Source of the DNA: Methanobacteriota archaeon | GTDB taxonomy: Archaea; Thermoplasmatota; Thermoplasmata; RBG-16-68-12 | Reading direction: 5' to 3' | Length of the DNA stretch: 6,134 nucleotides | Assembly (NCBI GenBank): GCA_005878515.1 | Contig: VBLZ01000026.1 | Location: 1-6,134, forward strand | In this document: piece by piece, positions 1 through 6,017 of the stretch | Numbering within the stretch: the first letter of the stretch is position 1 | Layout: each line of letters opens with the position of its first letter | Translations under genes and position numbers: made by a program | Notes under the pieces: generated by a model | Told to the model about the DNA's origin: nothing | Database searches by the model: none | Seen by the model: only the letters and a program-made list of their open reading frames with translations

Positions 1-77
1 GACGTGACGATGATGAACAGCCCGATCGCCATCGGTGCCCACACGCCGAGGATCGATCGGACCCGATTGATGTTCAT
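1..77 (-). CDS. Membrane protein of unknown function, N-terminal fragment
   Basis: Reading leftward from an ATG at 77-75, the frame stays open to the window edge for 25 codons. It begins MNINRVRS and continues into a hydrophobic stretch, ILGVWAPMAIGLFIIVT, preceded by two arginines. This looks like an N-terminal membrane anchor or first transmembrane helix with a cytoplasmic positive start. The ATG overlaps the nac stop codon (shared ATGA), so the gene is probably translated from the same message by termination-reinitiation coupling. The rest of the gene lies outside the window. I do not recognise the family and cannot assign a function. The frame, start and overlap are seen directly; membrane location is inferred from hydrophobicity. 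Confidence 0.6.
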   Translation of the reverse strand, partial: MNINRVRSILGVWAPMAIGLFIIVT

Positions 78-448
78 CGGCTCATCAAGCGGATGATCGC
101 TTCCGCGGGCTCGCCGCCACACTCCTCGAGGGCCTTGCGCGCCTCCGCTTCGGAGACGCCGGCTTTCTCCGCGACGAGCTGGACGTCCTCTTCCGGAATG
201 GCCGGTCCCTGACCTGCCTCCGGTTTCTTTGCGTCGGCCCGATCCCGTACGATTGGCTCTCCGACGACGGTCCAGATTTTCTGACCCTGCGCGGTCATCG
301 CAGTGACGTTCGGGTCCCGAATGACGTACTCCTTGTTCGCGGTGCGGATGACGACCTCCTCGACGCCCTCGAGTTCCTCCTGCTCGATGCCCATCCGCTT
401 CATGGCCTGGCGCATCTGCCGCGGGTTCACACGTCCGCCCGGGATCAT
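74..448 (-). CDS. nac: Archaeal nascent polypeptide-associated complex protein (NAC alpha)
   Basis: This 124-residue protein has the archaeal NAC architecture. The start is MIPGGRVNPRQMRQAMKRMG. A NAC beta-barrel domain follows at about residues 14-64 (VVIRTANKEYVIRDPNVT, then a VVGEP end). After a charged linker rich in Ala, Lys and Glu comes a UBA domain at about 84-123 (IPEEDVQLV, then a conserved AEAIIRLM end). In archaea the protein is known to form homodimers that bind ribosomes and nascent chains near the exit tunnel. I chose the ATG at 448-446. Archaeal NACs typically begin at this MIPGGR-type motif, and a TATA-like box lies about 36 bases upstream. The frame stays open to a TTG at 541, but that extension would cross the promoters of both nac and ABCE1. 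The gene is divergent from ABCE1, another translation factor, and overlaps a membrane-protein gene downstream. Confidence 0.93.
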   Translation of the reverse strand: MIPGGRVNPRQMRQAMKRMGIEQEELEGVEEVVIRTANKEYVIRDPNVTAMTAQGQKIWTVVGEPIVRDRADAKKPEAGQGPAIPEEDVQLVAEKAGVSEAEARKALEECGGEPAEAIIRLMSR

Positions 449-480
449 CGCATCACATGGGAATGGAAGGTCGGGACTCG

Positions 481-487
481 GATAAAG
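481..487 (-). promoter_or_regulatory. TATA box for nac
   Basis: On the minus strand the site reads CAGAACCTTTATC, an archaeal TATA-like core CTTTATC preceded by a purine-rich BRE-like AGAA. The box centre is about 36 bases upstream of the chosen nac ATG. A transcription start about 27 bases downstream of the box would leave a leader of roughly 9 bases. The same AACCTTTAT or AAGCTTTAT pattern precedes two other genes in this window, which supports it as a real promoter element. Confidence 0.6.
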
Positions 488-517
488 GTTCTGCGCGTCC
501 GACCTCTCCATCATATG

Positions 518-525
518 TTTAAATA
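518..525 (+). promoter_or_regulatory. TATA box for ABCE1 (leaderless transcript)
   Basis: TTTAAATA is centred about 28 bases upstream of the GTG at 550. That is the usual archaeal distance from TATA box to transcription start, so the mRNA is predicted to begin at or within a base or two of the start codon. No Shine-Dalgarno sequence is needed, and none is convincing. The sequence is nearly palindromic and could also act on the other strand, but it lies too far from the nac ATG. Confidence 0.6.
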
Positions 526-549
526 GCTCAGGGTCCATCAAAATTCGAA

Positions 550-3462
550 GTGCGCGTCGCCGTCGTCTTCAAGGATCGATGTCAGCCCAAGCGCTGCCAT
601 CTCGAATGCATCGCCTTCTGCCCGCCCCAGCGGACCGGCACGGAAGTCATCTGGATTGATCCGGAGACCACGAAGGCCGCGATCAGCGAGGAGACATGCA
701 TCTCCTGCGGAATCTGCCTGCCGGCGGGGGTCCCTATCTCGACCGACTCCGGAATCGTGCCTATCGACAGCATTCGGGTAGGCGATCAAGTTCTCACTCA
801 TCGTGGGAGATACCGGCCTGTAACCGAACTGCACACTCGAATGTACACCGGACCTTTGTATCAGATCCGGGTCACAGGACAGCCAGATCTCCTCGAAGCC
901 ACAGAGGATCACCCGATTCTAGCGGTTGTGAGAAAGCCGATCAAAGGCGGGCGTCGACTAGAGAAAGGGACAGGAGTCCTTCGCTGGCTGAAGCCGGCCG
1001 AGCTAAAGGTCGGCGACTACCTGGTCAAGGCGCGAATTTCCGAGACATCGCCGGGTGATTCTTGGGATGTACCGGTCCCGATGGTGCTCCGCCGCGGAAT
1101 CCATCCCCAGTGGTCCGAACAGCTCGTTTCGTTGCCGCTGACAGCCGATCTCGGTGCACTCGTAGGGTACTATCTTGCTGAGGGGTCCATTTCCAACCAG
1201 TCCGTCGCATTCTCGTTCCACGAAAAGGAACAGAACTACAGGAACGACGTACGTCGCATTGTCCACCGATTGTTCGGCTTCCAAGGCCACGAGACGACGA
1301 ACACCGGCCGCGGTCGTGGAGTTAGGTTTGATTCCGCCATCCTCGCACGAGTTCTCGGCTCTCTCGGCAAGGGATGCGACAAGAAGCGGATTCCTCCTGC
1401 ATTCATGAAAGCGCCCCCGGCGGTGAAGGCCGGACTTGTAAGGGGGCTATGGCGGGGGGACGGTCACCGCGAATATCAAGGCCACTACTTCGGCATCGTC
1501 ACGACGTCTCCGCACCTCGCGTATCAAACTCAAGAGATTCTCGCCAGTCTGGGAATTGGAGCTGGTGTAACGGCCCGCTTGTCTCCCGGGAAACGGAGGA
1601 ACTACCACATTCTCGCGACAGGCGAATTTTCCGAGCCTATGGCCAAACTCTTGGGTGTGCGGTTCCTGGATAGCCGCAACAGGAGGGCCGGCAAGCATGT
1701 CCTCGACCACGAGTTTGTCTACGCTCCTATCCGAGAAATCCGTGTGCGCGATGCGACGAACTTGCAGGTCTTCAATCTCGAAGTCGCGGAGGACGAAACA
1801 TATACTGCCTCAGGAAGACTCGTTCACAACTGTGTGCGCAAATGTCCGTTCGACGCAATTCGGATCATCGGTCTTCCAGAAGCCTTGAAGGAAGATCTCG
1901 TGCACCAGTATGGAAAGAACGCGTTCCGTCTCTTTCGTCTCCCGGTCCCGAAACAGGGAGAGGTCATCGGGCTTCTCGGCCCGAACGGGATTGGCAAGAC
2001 CACGTGTGTGAGCCTCCTCAGCGGGGAGGTGGCGCCGAATCTCGGCCACTATCGCCGCAAGAAAGCGTATTGGGAAGAAGTGCTCGACTACTTCGCGGGC
2101 ACAGAGCTCCACGATTATCTGGCGAAGATTGCGAACAAGAAGCTGACGACGGCAATCAAGCCACAGTATGTCGACAAGTTGAGCAAGATTTATACGGGCC
2201 GAGTCCGGGATCTCCTGACGAAGGCTGATAAGAGAGGCCGTCTCGCCGAGCTCATCGTATCCCTCGACCTCGCATCATTCCTCGATCGGGACATCGCGCA
2301 GCTTTCGGGCGGCGAGCTCCAACGCATGGCGATTGCCGCGACGATGCTGAAGGATGCGGACATCTACTTCTTCGACGAGCCGTCGTCGTATCTCGACATC
2401 TATCAGCGACTCCAGGTCGCGAAAGTCATCCAGTCGCTCTCGAAGGAGAAGTACGTCGTCGTCGTGGAGCACGACCTGGCCGTGCTCGATTTCCTCGCGG
2501 ACACGGTCTTCCTGATGTACGGCGAGGAGGGCGCGTACGGGATCATCGCGCAACCGCGGCCGGTCCGCACCGCGATCAACGTGTATCTCGGCGGCTATCT
2601 GAAGGAGGAGAACATCCGCTTCCGCGACCGTGCGATCGGCTTCGATACGCGCCCACCCCGAGCCGACTGGAAGGCCGAGACGCTCGTGACGTTCGGGGAG
2701 CTCACGAAGCGGTTCGACGATTTCCAGCTCACCGTCCATCCGGGACGCCTCCGGAAAGGCGAAGTGGTCGGCGTCGTCGGACCGAACGCGACGGGCAAGA
2801 CGACGTTCGTCAAGATGCTCGCGGGCCAGGAGATGCCGACGTCGGGAGCCGTCGAAGGGCGTTGGCAGGTCTCGTACAAGCCGCAGTACCTCGAGGCGGT
2901 CTACGAGGGCACGGTGGGTGACTTGCTCCGCAACACGGTCGGAAAGAAAGCGGACACCGGTTACTTCGAGACGGAGATCCTGCAGCCGCTCAAGGTGAAG
3001 GGCATGCTCGAGCGGGACGTCTCCACGTTGTCCGGGGGCGAGTTGCAACGCGTCGCCATCGCGCTCTGCCTCGGTCGCGATGCGGATATCTACTTGATCG
3101 ACGAGCCCTCCGCCTACCTCGATTCGAACCAGCGCATGGAGGCGGCGCGGACGATCCGCCGCGTCATGGAGAAGGAGGCCCGCACCGGCCTCATCGTGGA
3201 CCACGATGTGTATTTCCTCGACATGGTCTCGGACAGCCTCATGGTCTTCTCCGGAGATCCGGGCCGCATTGGCGTCGGTGAAGGTCCGTTCCCGATGCGG
3301 GACGGGATGAACCGATTCCTGAAAATGGTCGGCGTTACGTTCCGCCGAGATGCGGATACGAACCGGCCGCGGATTAACAAGCTCGACTCCCGTCTGGACC
3401 GGGAACAGAAGTCCTCCGGCGAATACTACTACGCAATCGAGGACGCGGTGCGCGCGTCGTGA
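550..3462 (+). CDS. abcE1: ABCE1/Rli1 ribosome-recycling ATPase, interrupted by an intein
   Basis: The 970-residue precursor should splice to a 598-residue ABCE1, the normal archaeal size. ABCE1 splits ribosomes after termination, working with aRF1 or Pelota. N-terminal Fe-S ligands are C11, C16, C20 and C24 (Cx4Cx3Cx3CP), then C50, C53, C428 and C432, which form CxxCxxCxxxCP only after residues 56-427 are removed. NBD1 has Walker A GPNGIGKTT (477-485), an ABCE1-specific insert around 498-527, Q539, signature LSGGELQR (585-592), Walker B ending D609-E610, and H641. NBD2 has Walker A GPNATGKTT (744-752), Q779, signature LSGGELQR (827-834), Walker B ending D851-E852, and H885. All catalytic motifs look intact. 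The GTG start gives the standard MRVAVVFKDRCQPKRC beginning and sits 28 bases from a TATA box. The gene is divergent from nac and convergent with pyrC (5-base gap). Confidence 0.97.
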   Translation: MRVAVVFKDRCQPKRCHLECIAFCPPQRTGTEVIWIDPETTKAAISEETCISCGICLPAGVPISTDSGIVPIDSIRVGDQVLTHRGRYRPVTELHTRMYTGPLYQIRVTGQPDLLEATEDHPILAVVRKPIKGGRRLEKGTGVLRWLKPAELKVGDYLVKARISETSPGDSWDVPVPMVLRRGIHPQWSEQLVSLPLTADLGALVGYYLAEGSISNQSVAFSFHEKEQNYRNDVRRIVHRLFGFQGHETTNTGRGRGVRFDSAILARVLGSLGKGCDKKRIPPAFMKAPPAVKAGLVRGLWRGDGHREYQGHYFGIVTTSPHLAYQTQEILASLGIGAGVTARLSPGKRRNYHILATGEFSEPMAKLLGVRFLDSRNRRAGKHVLDHEFVYAPIREIRVRDATNLQVFNLEVAEDETYTASGRLVHNCVRKCPFDAIRIIGLPEALKEDLVHQYGKNAFRLFRLPVPKQGEVIGLLGPNGIGKTTCVSLLSGEVAPNLGHYRRKKAYWEEVLDYFAGTELHDYLAKIANKKLTTAIKPQYVDKLSKIYTGRVRDLLTKADKRGRLAELIVSLDLASFLDRDIAQLSGGELQRMAIAATMLKDADIYFFDEPSSYLDIYQRLQVAKVIQSLSKEKYVVVVEHDLAVLDFLADTVFLMYGEEGAYGIIAQPRPVRTAINVYLGGYLKEENIRFRDRAIGFDTRPPRADWKAETLVTFGELTKRFDDFQLTVHPGRLRKGEVVGVVGPNATGKTTFVKMLAGQEMPTSGAVEGRWQVSYKPQYLEAVYEGTVGDLLRNTVGKKADTGYFETEILQPLKVKGMLERDVSTLSGGELQRVAIALCLGRDADIYLIDEPSAYLDSNQRMEAARTIRRVMEKEARTGLIVDHDVYFLDMVSDSLMVFSGDPGRIGVGEGPFPMRDGMNRFLKMVGVTFRRDADTNRPRINKLDSRLDREQKSSGEYYYAIEDAVRAS
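715..1830 (+). mobile_element. Class 1 intein with LAGLIDADG homing endonuclease, inserted in the ABCE1 Fe-S domain
   Basis: This in-frame 372-residue insertion (precursor residues 56-427) removes itself from the protein. Block A begins CLPAGVPISTDSG and runs to GDQVLT, with Cys1 as first nucleophile. Block B has the TxxH motif TEDH (intein residues 63-66). A KVGDYLV segment follows at 98-104. The endonuclease domain comes next. Block F is VFNLEVAEDETYTASG, and block G is LVHN followed by Cys+1, with penultimate His371 and terminal Asn372. Everything needed for class 1 splicing is visible. Precise removal joins CISCGI to CVRKCPFDAI, the ordinary ABCE1 sequence, which fixes both boundaries. 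Nine of the intein's 36 arginines use AGA/AGG, against one of 47 in the host parts (my hand count), suggesting acquisition from another genome. I do not recall ABCE1 as a familiar intein host. Confidence 0.95.
1111..1644 (+). other. LAGLIDADG (DOD-type) homing endonuclease domain of the intein
   Basis: Within the intein, about residues 133-310 form the endonuclease module; its edges are approximate. The first dodecapeptide is LGALVGYYLAEGSI (146-159), with catalytic acid E156. The second is AGLVRGLWRGDGHR (239-252), with catalytic acid D249. Both acids needed for metal-dependent DNA cleavage are present, and the frame is unbroken, so the enzyme may still be active. By family rule the target would be an intein-free ABCE1 allele spanning the insertion point (joined 714/1831). 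Activity is inferred, not shown. Confidence 0.85.
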
Positions 3463-3467
3463 GTCGA

Positions 3468-4718
3468 CTATCGCGAAACGTGGACCAGTCGGCCGTGCCG
3501 TTCGGAGACCGGCTCGCGGTCCTCGACGATGGTTTCCCCGCGCAGGTAAACGGCTCGGGGGAAGCACGCCTCCATTCCCTCGAACGGGGTCCACCCGCAT
3601 TTGTACTGGACGCGCTTCGCCGTGACCGATTCGATCTCCCGAGGGTCCACCACAATGAGGTCGGCATCACGGCCCACCTCGATCGTCCCCTTCGGAATCC
3701 CCAGGATCTCGGCGGGTCGAGTCGCCATCGAGGAGACGAGTCGCGGGAGGTCCAGTTCCCCGGCGCGGGTTCGACGCATCAGGAGAGGGAACGCCGTCGC
3801 GACGCCTGGGATTCCGGCCGGCGCCTCCTCGAAGGGCCCACCCTTTTCGTCGAGCGTGTGAGGCGCGTGGTCGCTCGCGACGGCATCGATGCGGCCTCCG
3901 CGGAATGCTTCCCAGAGCGCGTCCCGGTCGGCCGGCGGTCGAAGAGGGGGGTTCACTTTCCCTTTGGCGCCGAGCGGCTTCGACGAGTCGAGGAGCAGAT
4001 GGTGGGGCGTCACCTCGCAGGTGGCGTTCGCGGGCACCTCGTCCAAGGCTTCGACGCAGGTGACATGGGCCATGTGGACCCGTGCCATCCCTCGGACACG
4101 TGCGACGGTCGCGACCGCGGTCTCCTCCGCAATCTTCGGTCGCGCGTCGGAGTGACCTCGCAGGTCCCTCGCTTTCTGGTTCGTGAACTTTCCTGGGTCT
4201 TCCGCGTGGATGACGACGACCTTCGGACTCGTCGCCGCAGCCTGAAGGATGTCTTCCATGCGAGGCACCGTCACCGCGAGATTCCCAGTGGACTCCGCCA
4301 TGAAGACTTTGAACGCGACCGCGTGGGCGAGTCGCCTGACCGCGTCTCTGTCCTGAGGCGCCGCGTACAACGCGTAGTCGACCGCCGCCCGTCCTCGGAC
4401 GGCGGATTCTTTCTGATCGAGTGCGGTGCTCGTGGTCACCGGCGGGACGGTGTTCGGCATGTCCGCGACGGTCGTCACGCCGCCGATCGCCGCGGAACGG
4501 GTCCCGCTCGAAAAATCCTCCTTGTGGGTGTGTCCCGGATCCCGCAGGTGGACGTGGAGGTCGACGCAGCCCGGGAGGATCAGCGCCTCGCCGTGGTCAA
4601 TCGCTTGGTCGCCCCGGAGCGTTTTCTTGATCGCGGCGATCCGACCCGCCTCGTCGACCCCGATGCTTAAGGGCTCGAGCTGACCGCGAAAGAAGACGCG
4701 GCCGCTAATGACCCGCAC
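3468..4718 (-). CDS. pyrC: Dihydroorotase, amidohydrolase superfamily
   Basis: This 416-residue cytoplasmic enzyme is predicted to interconvert N-carbamoyl-aspartate and dihydroorotate, the third step of UMP synthesis. Visible features are the metal-binding DLHVHLRDPG (H55, H57, with substrate-binding R59), DMPNT (N89), FKVFMAESTG (K137, the usual place of the bridging lysine or its substitute), IHAED (H171), HMAHVT (H218), CEVTPHHLLL (234-243), GKVNPPLR (253-260) and SDHAPH (D283, the catalytic Asp). The C-terminal GRDADLIVVDP segment is the usual return to the small beta-sandwich domain. The length fits type I dihydroorotases. The GTG start at 4718 gives a natural MRVISGRVF beginning and overlaps the AMMECR1-family stop by 14 bases, implying co-transcription. 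Hydantoinase or allantoinase is the alternative, but FMAEST and NPPLR favour dihydroorotase. The gene converges with ABCE1. Confidence 0.93.
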   Translation of the reverse strand: MRVISGRVFFRGQLEPLSIGVDEAGRIAAIKKTLRGDQAIDHGEALILPGCVDLHVHLRDPGHTHKEDFSSGTRSAAIGGVTTVADMPNTVPPVTTSTALDQKESAVRGRAAVDYALYAAPQDRDAVRRLAHAVAFKVFMAESTGNLAVTVPRMEDILQAAATSPKVVVIHAEDPGKFTNQKARDLRGHSDARPKIAEETAVATVARVRGMARVHMAHVTCVEALDEVPANATCEVTPHHLLLDSSKPLGAKGKVNPPLRPPADRDALWEAFRGGRIDAVASDHAPHTLDEKGGPFEEAPAGIPGVATAFPLLMRRTRAGELDLPRLVSSMATRPAEILGIPKGTIEVGRDADLIVVDPREIESVTAKRVQYKCGWTPFEGMEACFPRAVYLRGETIVEDREPVSERHGRLVHVSR

Positions 4719-5322
4719 GCGCCGCCTCCAAGGTCCGGCGCACGACGGGACCGCGCGGCTTGGTTTCCGCGAAGACCTCCGCCTGGAACTTGTAGACCCG
4801 CGTCGCGGGGTCCAGCCACGCGTCCGCGAGGAGGCCCGCCTTCATGCACGCCTCGGACAAGAACTCGGCCGCGTCCCAGCCGTACTCGGCGGCGACCTGC
4901 GGGAGGAGGAGGCCGCGGTACGGACCCTGCGCGACGCTCAATCCATCGGCTCCCGGGGTGACGTGCTTCGCGAGGTCTTTCGGCTTCTTCACTTCAATCA
5001 ACTGAGGCGCGGTCAGGATGCTGACCTCCACCGTGACGCGGTCGAGCTCCTCCGGACTCAAGCGGGGGAACCGCGGATCCTCGGCGGCGCCTTCGGCTCC
5101 TTTCTCGATCGACTTGACGAGGGGGAAGAACGGTTGCGGGTAGCCGATGCAGCCGCGCAGCAATCCACCCGGATGGTCGTTGAGGGTGACGAACGCTCCG
5201 GACTTCTCTTCGAACCCGTTGGGGATCTCAACCGGACGTCGCGCGCGCCTCAGGACGAAGGCATCGAGGGCCTCGCGCGCGATGCGAACCGCGCATTCGC
5301 CTTCGCGGTCGGCATACGACAT
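4705..5322 (-). CDS. AMMECR1 family protein
   Basis: This 205-residue protein carries the AMMECR1 hallmark LRGCIGY at residues 55-61, preceded by GAFVTLNDHPGG (42-53). Other family features are EDPRFPRLSPEEL (81-93), VEVSILT (98-104), GLLLPQVAAEYGWD (137-150) and FLSEACMKAGL (154-164). The length matches archaeal members. The biochemical role of the family is not established; the conserved Cys in the hallmark motif (C58) has prompted suggestions of enzymatic activity. I chose the ATG at 5322-5320 because homology begins there and a TATA-like box lies about 30 bases upstream. A longer frame reaches 5475 but would run through the promoters. The gene probably leads an operon with pyrC, whose start overlaps its last codons. 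The radical-SAM and Memo-type partners often seen near AMMECR1 genes are not in this window. Confidence 0.92.
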   Translation of the reverse strand: MSYADREGECAVRIAREALDAFVLRRARRPVEIPNGFEEKSGAFVTLNDHPGGLLRGCIGYPQPFFPLVKSIEKGAEGAAEDPRFPRLSPEELDRVTVEVSILTAPQLIEVKKPKDLAKHVTPGADGLSVAQGPYRGLLLPQVAAEYGWDAAEFLSEACMKAGLLADAWLDPATRVYKFQAEVFAETKPRGPVVRRTLEAARAGH

Positions 5323-5346
5323 CCACCTCGACGATACAGGGGCGCG

Positions 5347-5356
5347 TACTTTAACA
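5347..5356 (-). promoter_or_regulatory. TATA-like box for the AMMECR1-pyrC operon
   Basis: On the minus strand the site reads TGTTAAAGTA, in a local AT-rich patch within otherwise GC-rich DNA. It is centred about 30 bases upstream of the chosen AMMECR1 ATG, predicting a leaderless or nearly leaderless mRNA. It departs from the CTTTATC/A pattern of three other boxes in this window, so confidence is moderate. Confidence 0.45.
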
Positions 5357-5445
5357 TTGTCGGCGCGATTCTCCGATTGAGTCTCGCAATGAGTTTGCGG
5401 CGAATTCTCTCGTTGACCCGGGCACCGTGTGGTTGGTCTCGCAAG

Positions 5446-5452
5446 CTTTATC
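5446..5452 (+). promoter_or_regulatory. TATA box for the CBS-domain gene
   Basis: GCAAGCTTTATCGG matches an archaeal TATA core, CTTTATC, with a BRE-like CAAG upstream. The box centre is 35 bases before the ATG at 5484, which would give a leader of about 8 bases. The same pattern precedes nac and the gene at 6090. Confidence 0.6.
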
Positions 5453-5483
5453 GGGCCTGACCTCTCATTCACCATGGCACATC

Positions 5484-6017
5484 ATGCGCGCGCGGGTCCC
5501 GGTCGTCGAAATCATGACGCAATCCCCGGTGACGATCCGGGCCGACGCAACCGCAAAAGACGCCGCCGGCCTCATGCGAGAACGGGAGATTGGGAGCCTC
5601 GTGGTCGTCGAGACCGGAAAGCCGATGGGCATCGTGACGGAGCGGGACATCCTGACGAAAGTCGCGGCGCCCGATAAACAACCGAGCCGCGTCCTCGTGC
5701 GGGACATCATGACGTCGCCGGTCGTCGTCGTCCATCCTCATGAAGAAGTGGCGGAGGCCGCGAAGCTCATGTCACAGCGCAAGATCCGCAGGCTTCCCGT
5801 CGTCCAGGAAGGAAAGCTTGTCGGGATGATCACGGAAAATGACATCATCCGAGTGTGGCCGCAGCTGATCGAGGTCACCCGGGAATACGCCCGGGCCGGA
5901 CTCGAGTCGCAGTTCGCCAAGGGAATCGAAGGCCACTGTGAGGCGTGCGGAGTGTACTCGACAAACCTGATGTGGGATCGGAACCTGCTCGCATGTCCGG
6001 AGTGCCGCGGCGGCTGA
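5484..6017 (+). CDS. Tandem CBS-domain protein with C-terminal zinc ribbon
   Basis: This 177-residue soluble protein has two CBS domains forming one Bateman module. CBS1 is at about residues 8-61 (EIMTQSPVTI to GIVTERDI). CBS2 is at about 72-126 (VRDIMTSPVVVV to GMITENDI). Such modules usually bind adenine nucleotides or S-adenosyl compounds. The C-terminus carries CEAC (C152, C155) and CPEC (C171, C174), a four-cysteine zinc-ribbon-like site, separated from the CBS pair by a short helical linker. This points to a sensor that contacts nucleic acid or a protein partner, but ligand and target are unknown. The ATG at 5484 gives MRARVPVVEIMTQSPV directly before CBS1 and lies a suitable distance from a TATA box. 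A longer in-frame GTG start at 5427 would include the promoter. The gene is divergent from the AMMECR1 gene. Confidence 0.9.
   Translation: MRARVPVVEIMTQSPVTIRADATAKDAAGLMREREIGSLVVVETGKPMGIVTERDILTKVAAPDKQPSRVLVRDIMTSPVVVVHPHEEVAEAAKLMSQRKIRRLPVVQEGKLVGMITENDIIRVWPQLIEVTREYARAGLESQFAKGIEGHCEACGVYSTNLMWDRNLLACPECRGG

Larger units (their letters stand above)
449..549. promoter_or_regulatory. Divergent promoter region between nac and ABCE1
   Basis: These 101 bases lie between two divergent starts and hold one TATA-like element for each direction, described separately. The region is AT-richer than the flanking genes around 511-546. With so little space, the basal transcription factors for the two genes probably sit close together, so the genes may be co-regulated. 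The element positions are seen in the sequence; the co-regulation is inferred. Confidence 0.6.
5323..5483. promoter_or_regulatory. Divergent promoter region between the AMMECR1 and CBS genes
   Basis: These 161 bases separate two divergent starts and hold a TATA-like box for each direction, described separately. I see no convincing operator repeat or small RNA gene between them. Open frames cross the region on both strands, but they look like high-GC read-through rather than coding sequence. Confidence 0.55.

Noticed and set aside
449..541. N-terminal extension of nac from a TTG at 541 or ATG at 538
   Set aside because: It would cover the TATA boxes of both nac and ABCE1, and archaeal NAC proteins typically start at the MIPGGR-like motif at 448.
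715..1830. Group I or archaeal intron, or an ordinary domain insertion in ABCE1
   Set aside because: The insert is in frame without stops and has the protein-splicing residues Cys1, TxxH, His-Asn and Cys+1 exactly at its ends, which marks an intein.
3463..3467. Terminator between convergent ABCE1 and pyrC
   Set aside because: Only five bases separate the stops, and there is no T tract or hairpin nearby on either strand.
2275..3600. Long minus-strand open frame (441 codons) opposite ABCE1
   Set aside because: It is antisense to the conserved ABC ATPase domains, is Arg/Asp/Val-rich as expected of GC-rich complementary frames, has no recognisable domain, and runs past the end of ABCE1 into the pyrC end.
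3459..4670. Long plus-strand open frame (403 codons) opposite pyrC
   Set aside because: It is antisense to a clear dihydroorotase, is very rich in Arg, Asp and Val, and has no motif; typical of a high-GC shadow.
4708..5460. Plus-strand open frame (250 codons) opposite the AMMECR1 gene
   Set aside because: It is the complement of a conserved protein with no domain of its own.
5323..5475. Longer AMMECR1 start at 5475
   Set aside because: The extra 51 residues have no family resemblance, look low in complexity, and overlap the promoters of this gene and of the CBS gene.
5427..5483. Longer CBS-protein start (GTG at 5427)
   Set aside because: It includes the CTTTATC promoter element, and the CBS homology begins right after the ATG at 5484.
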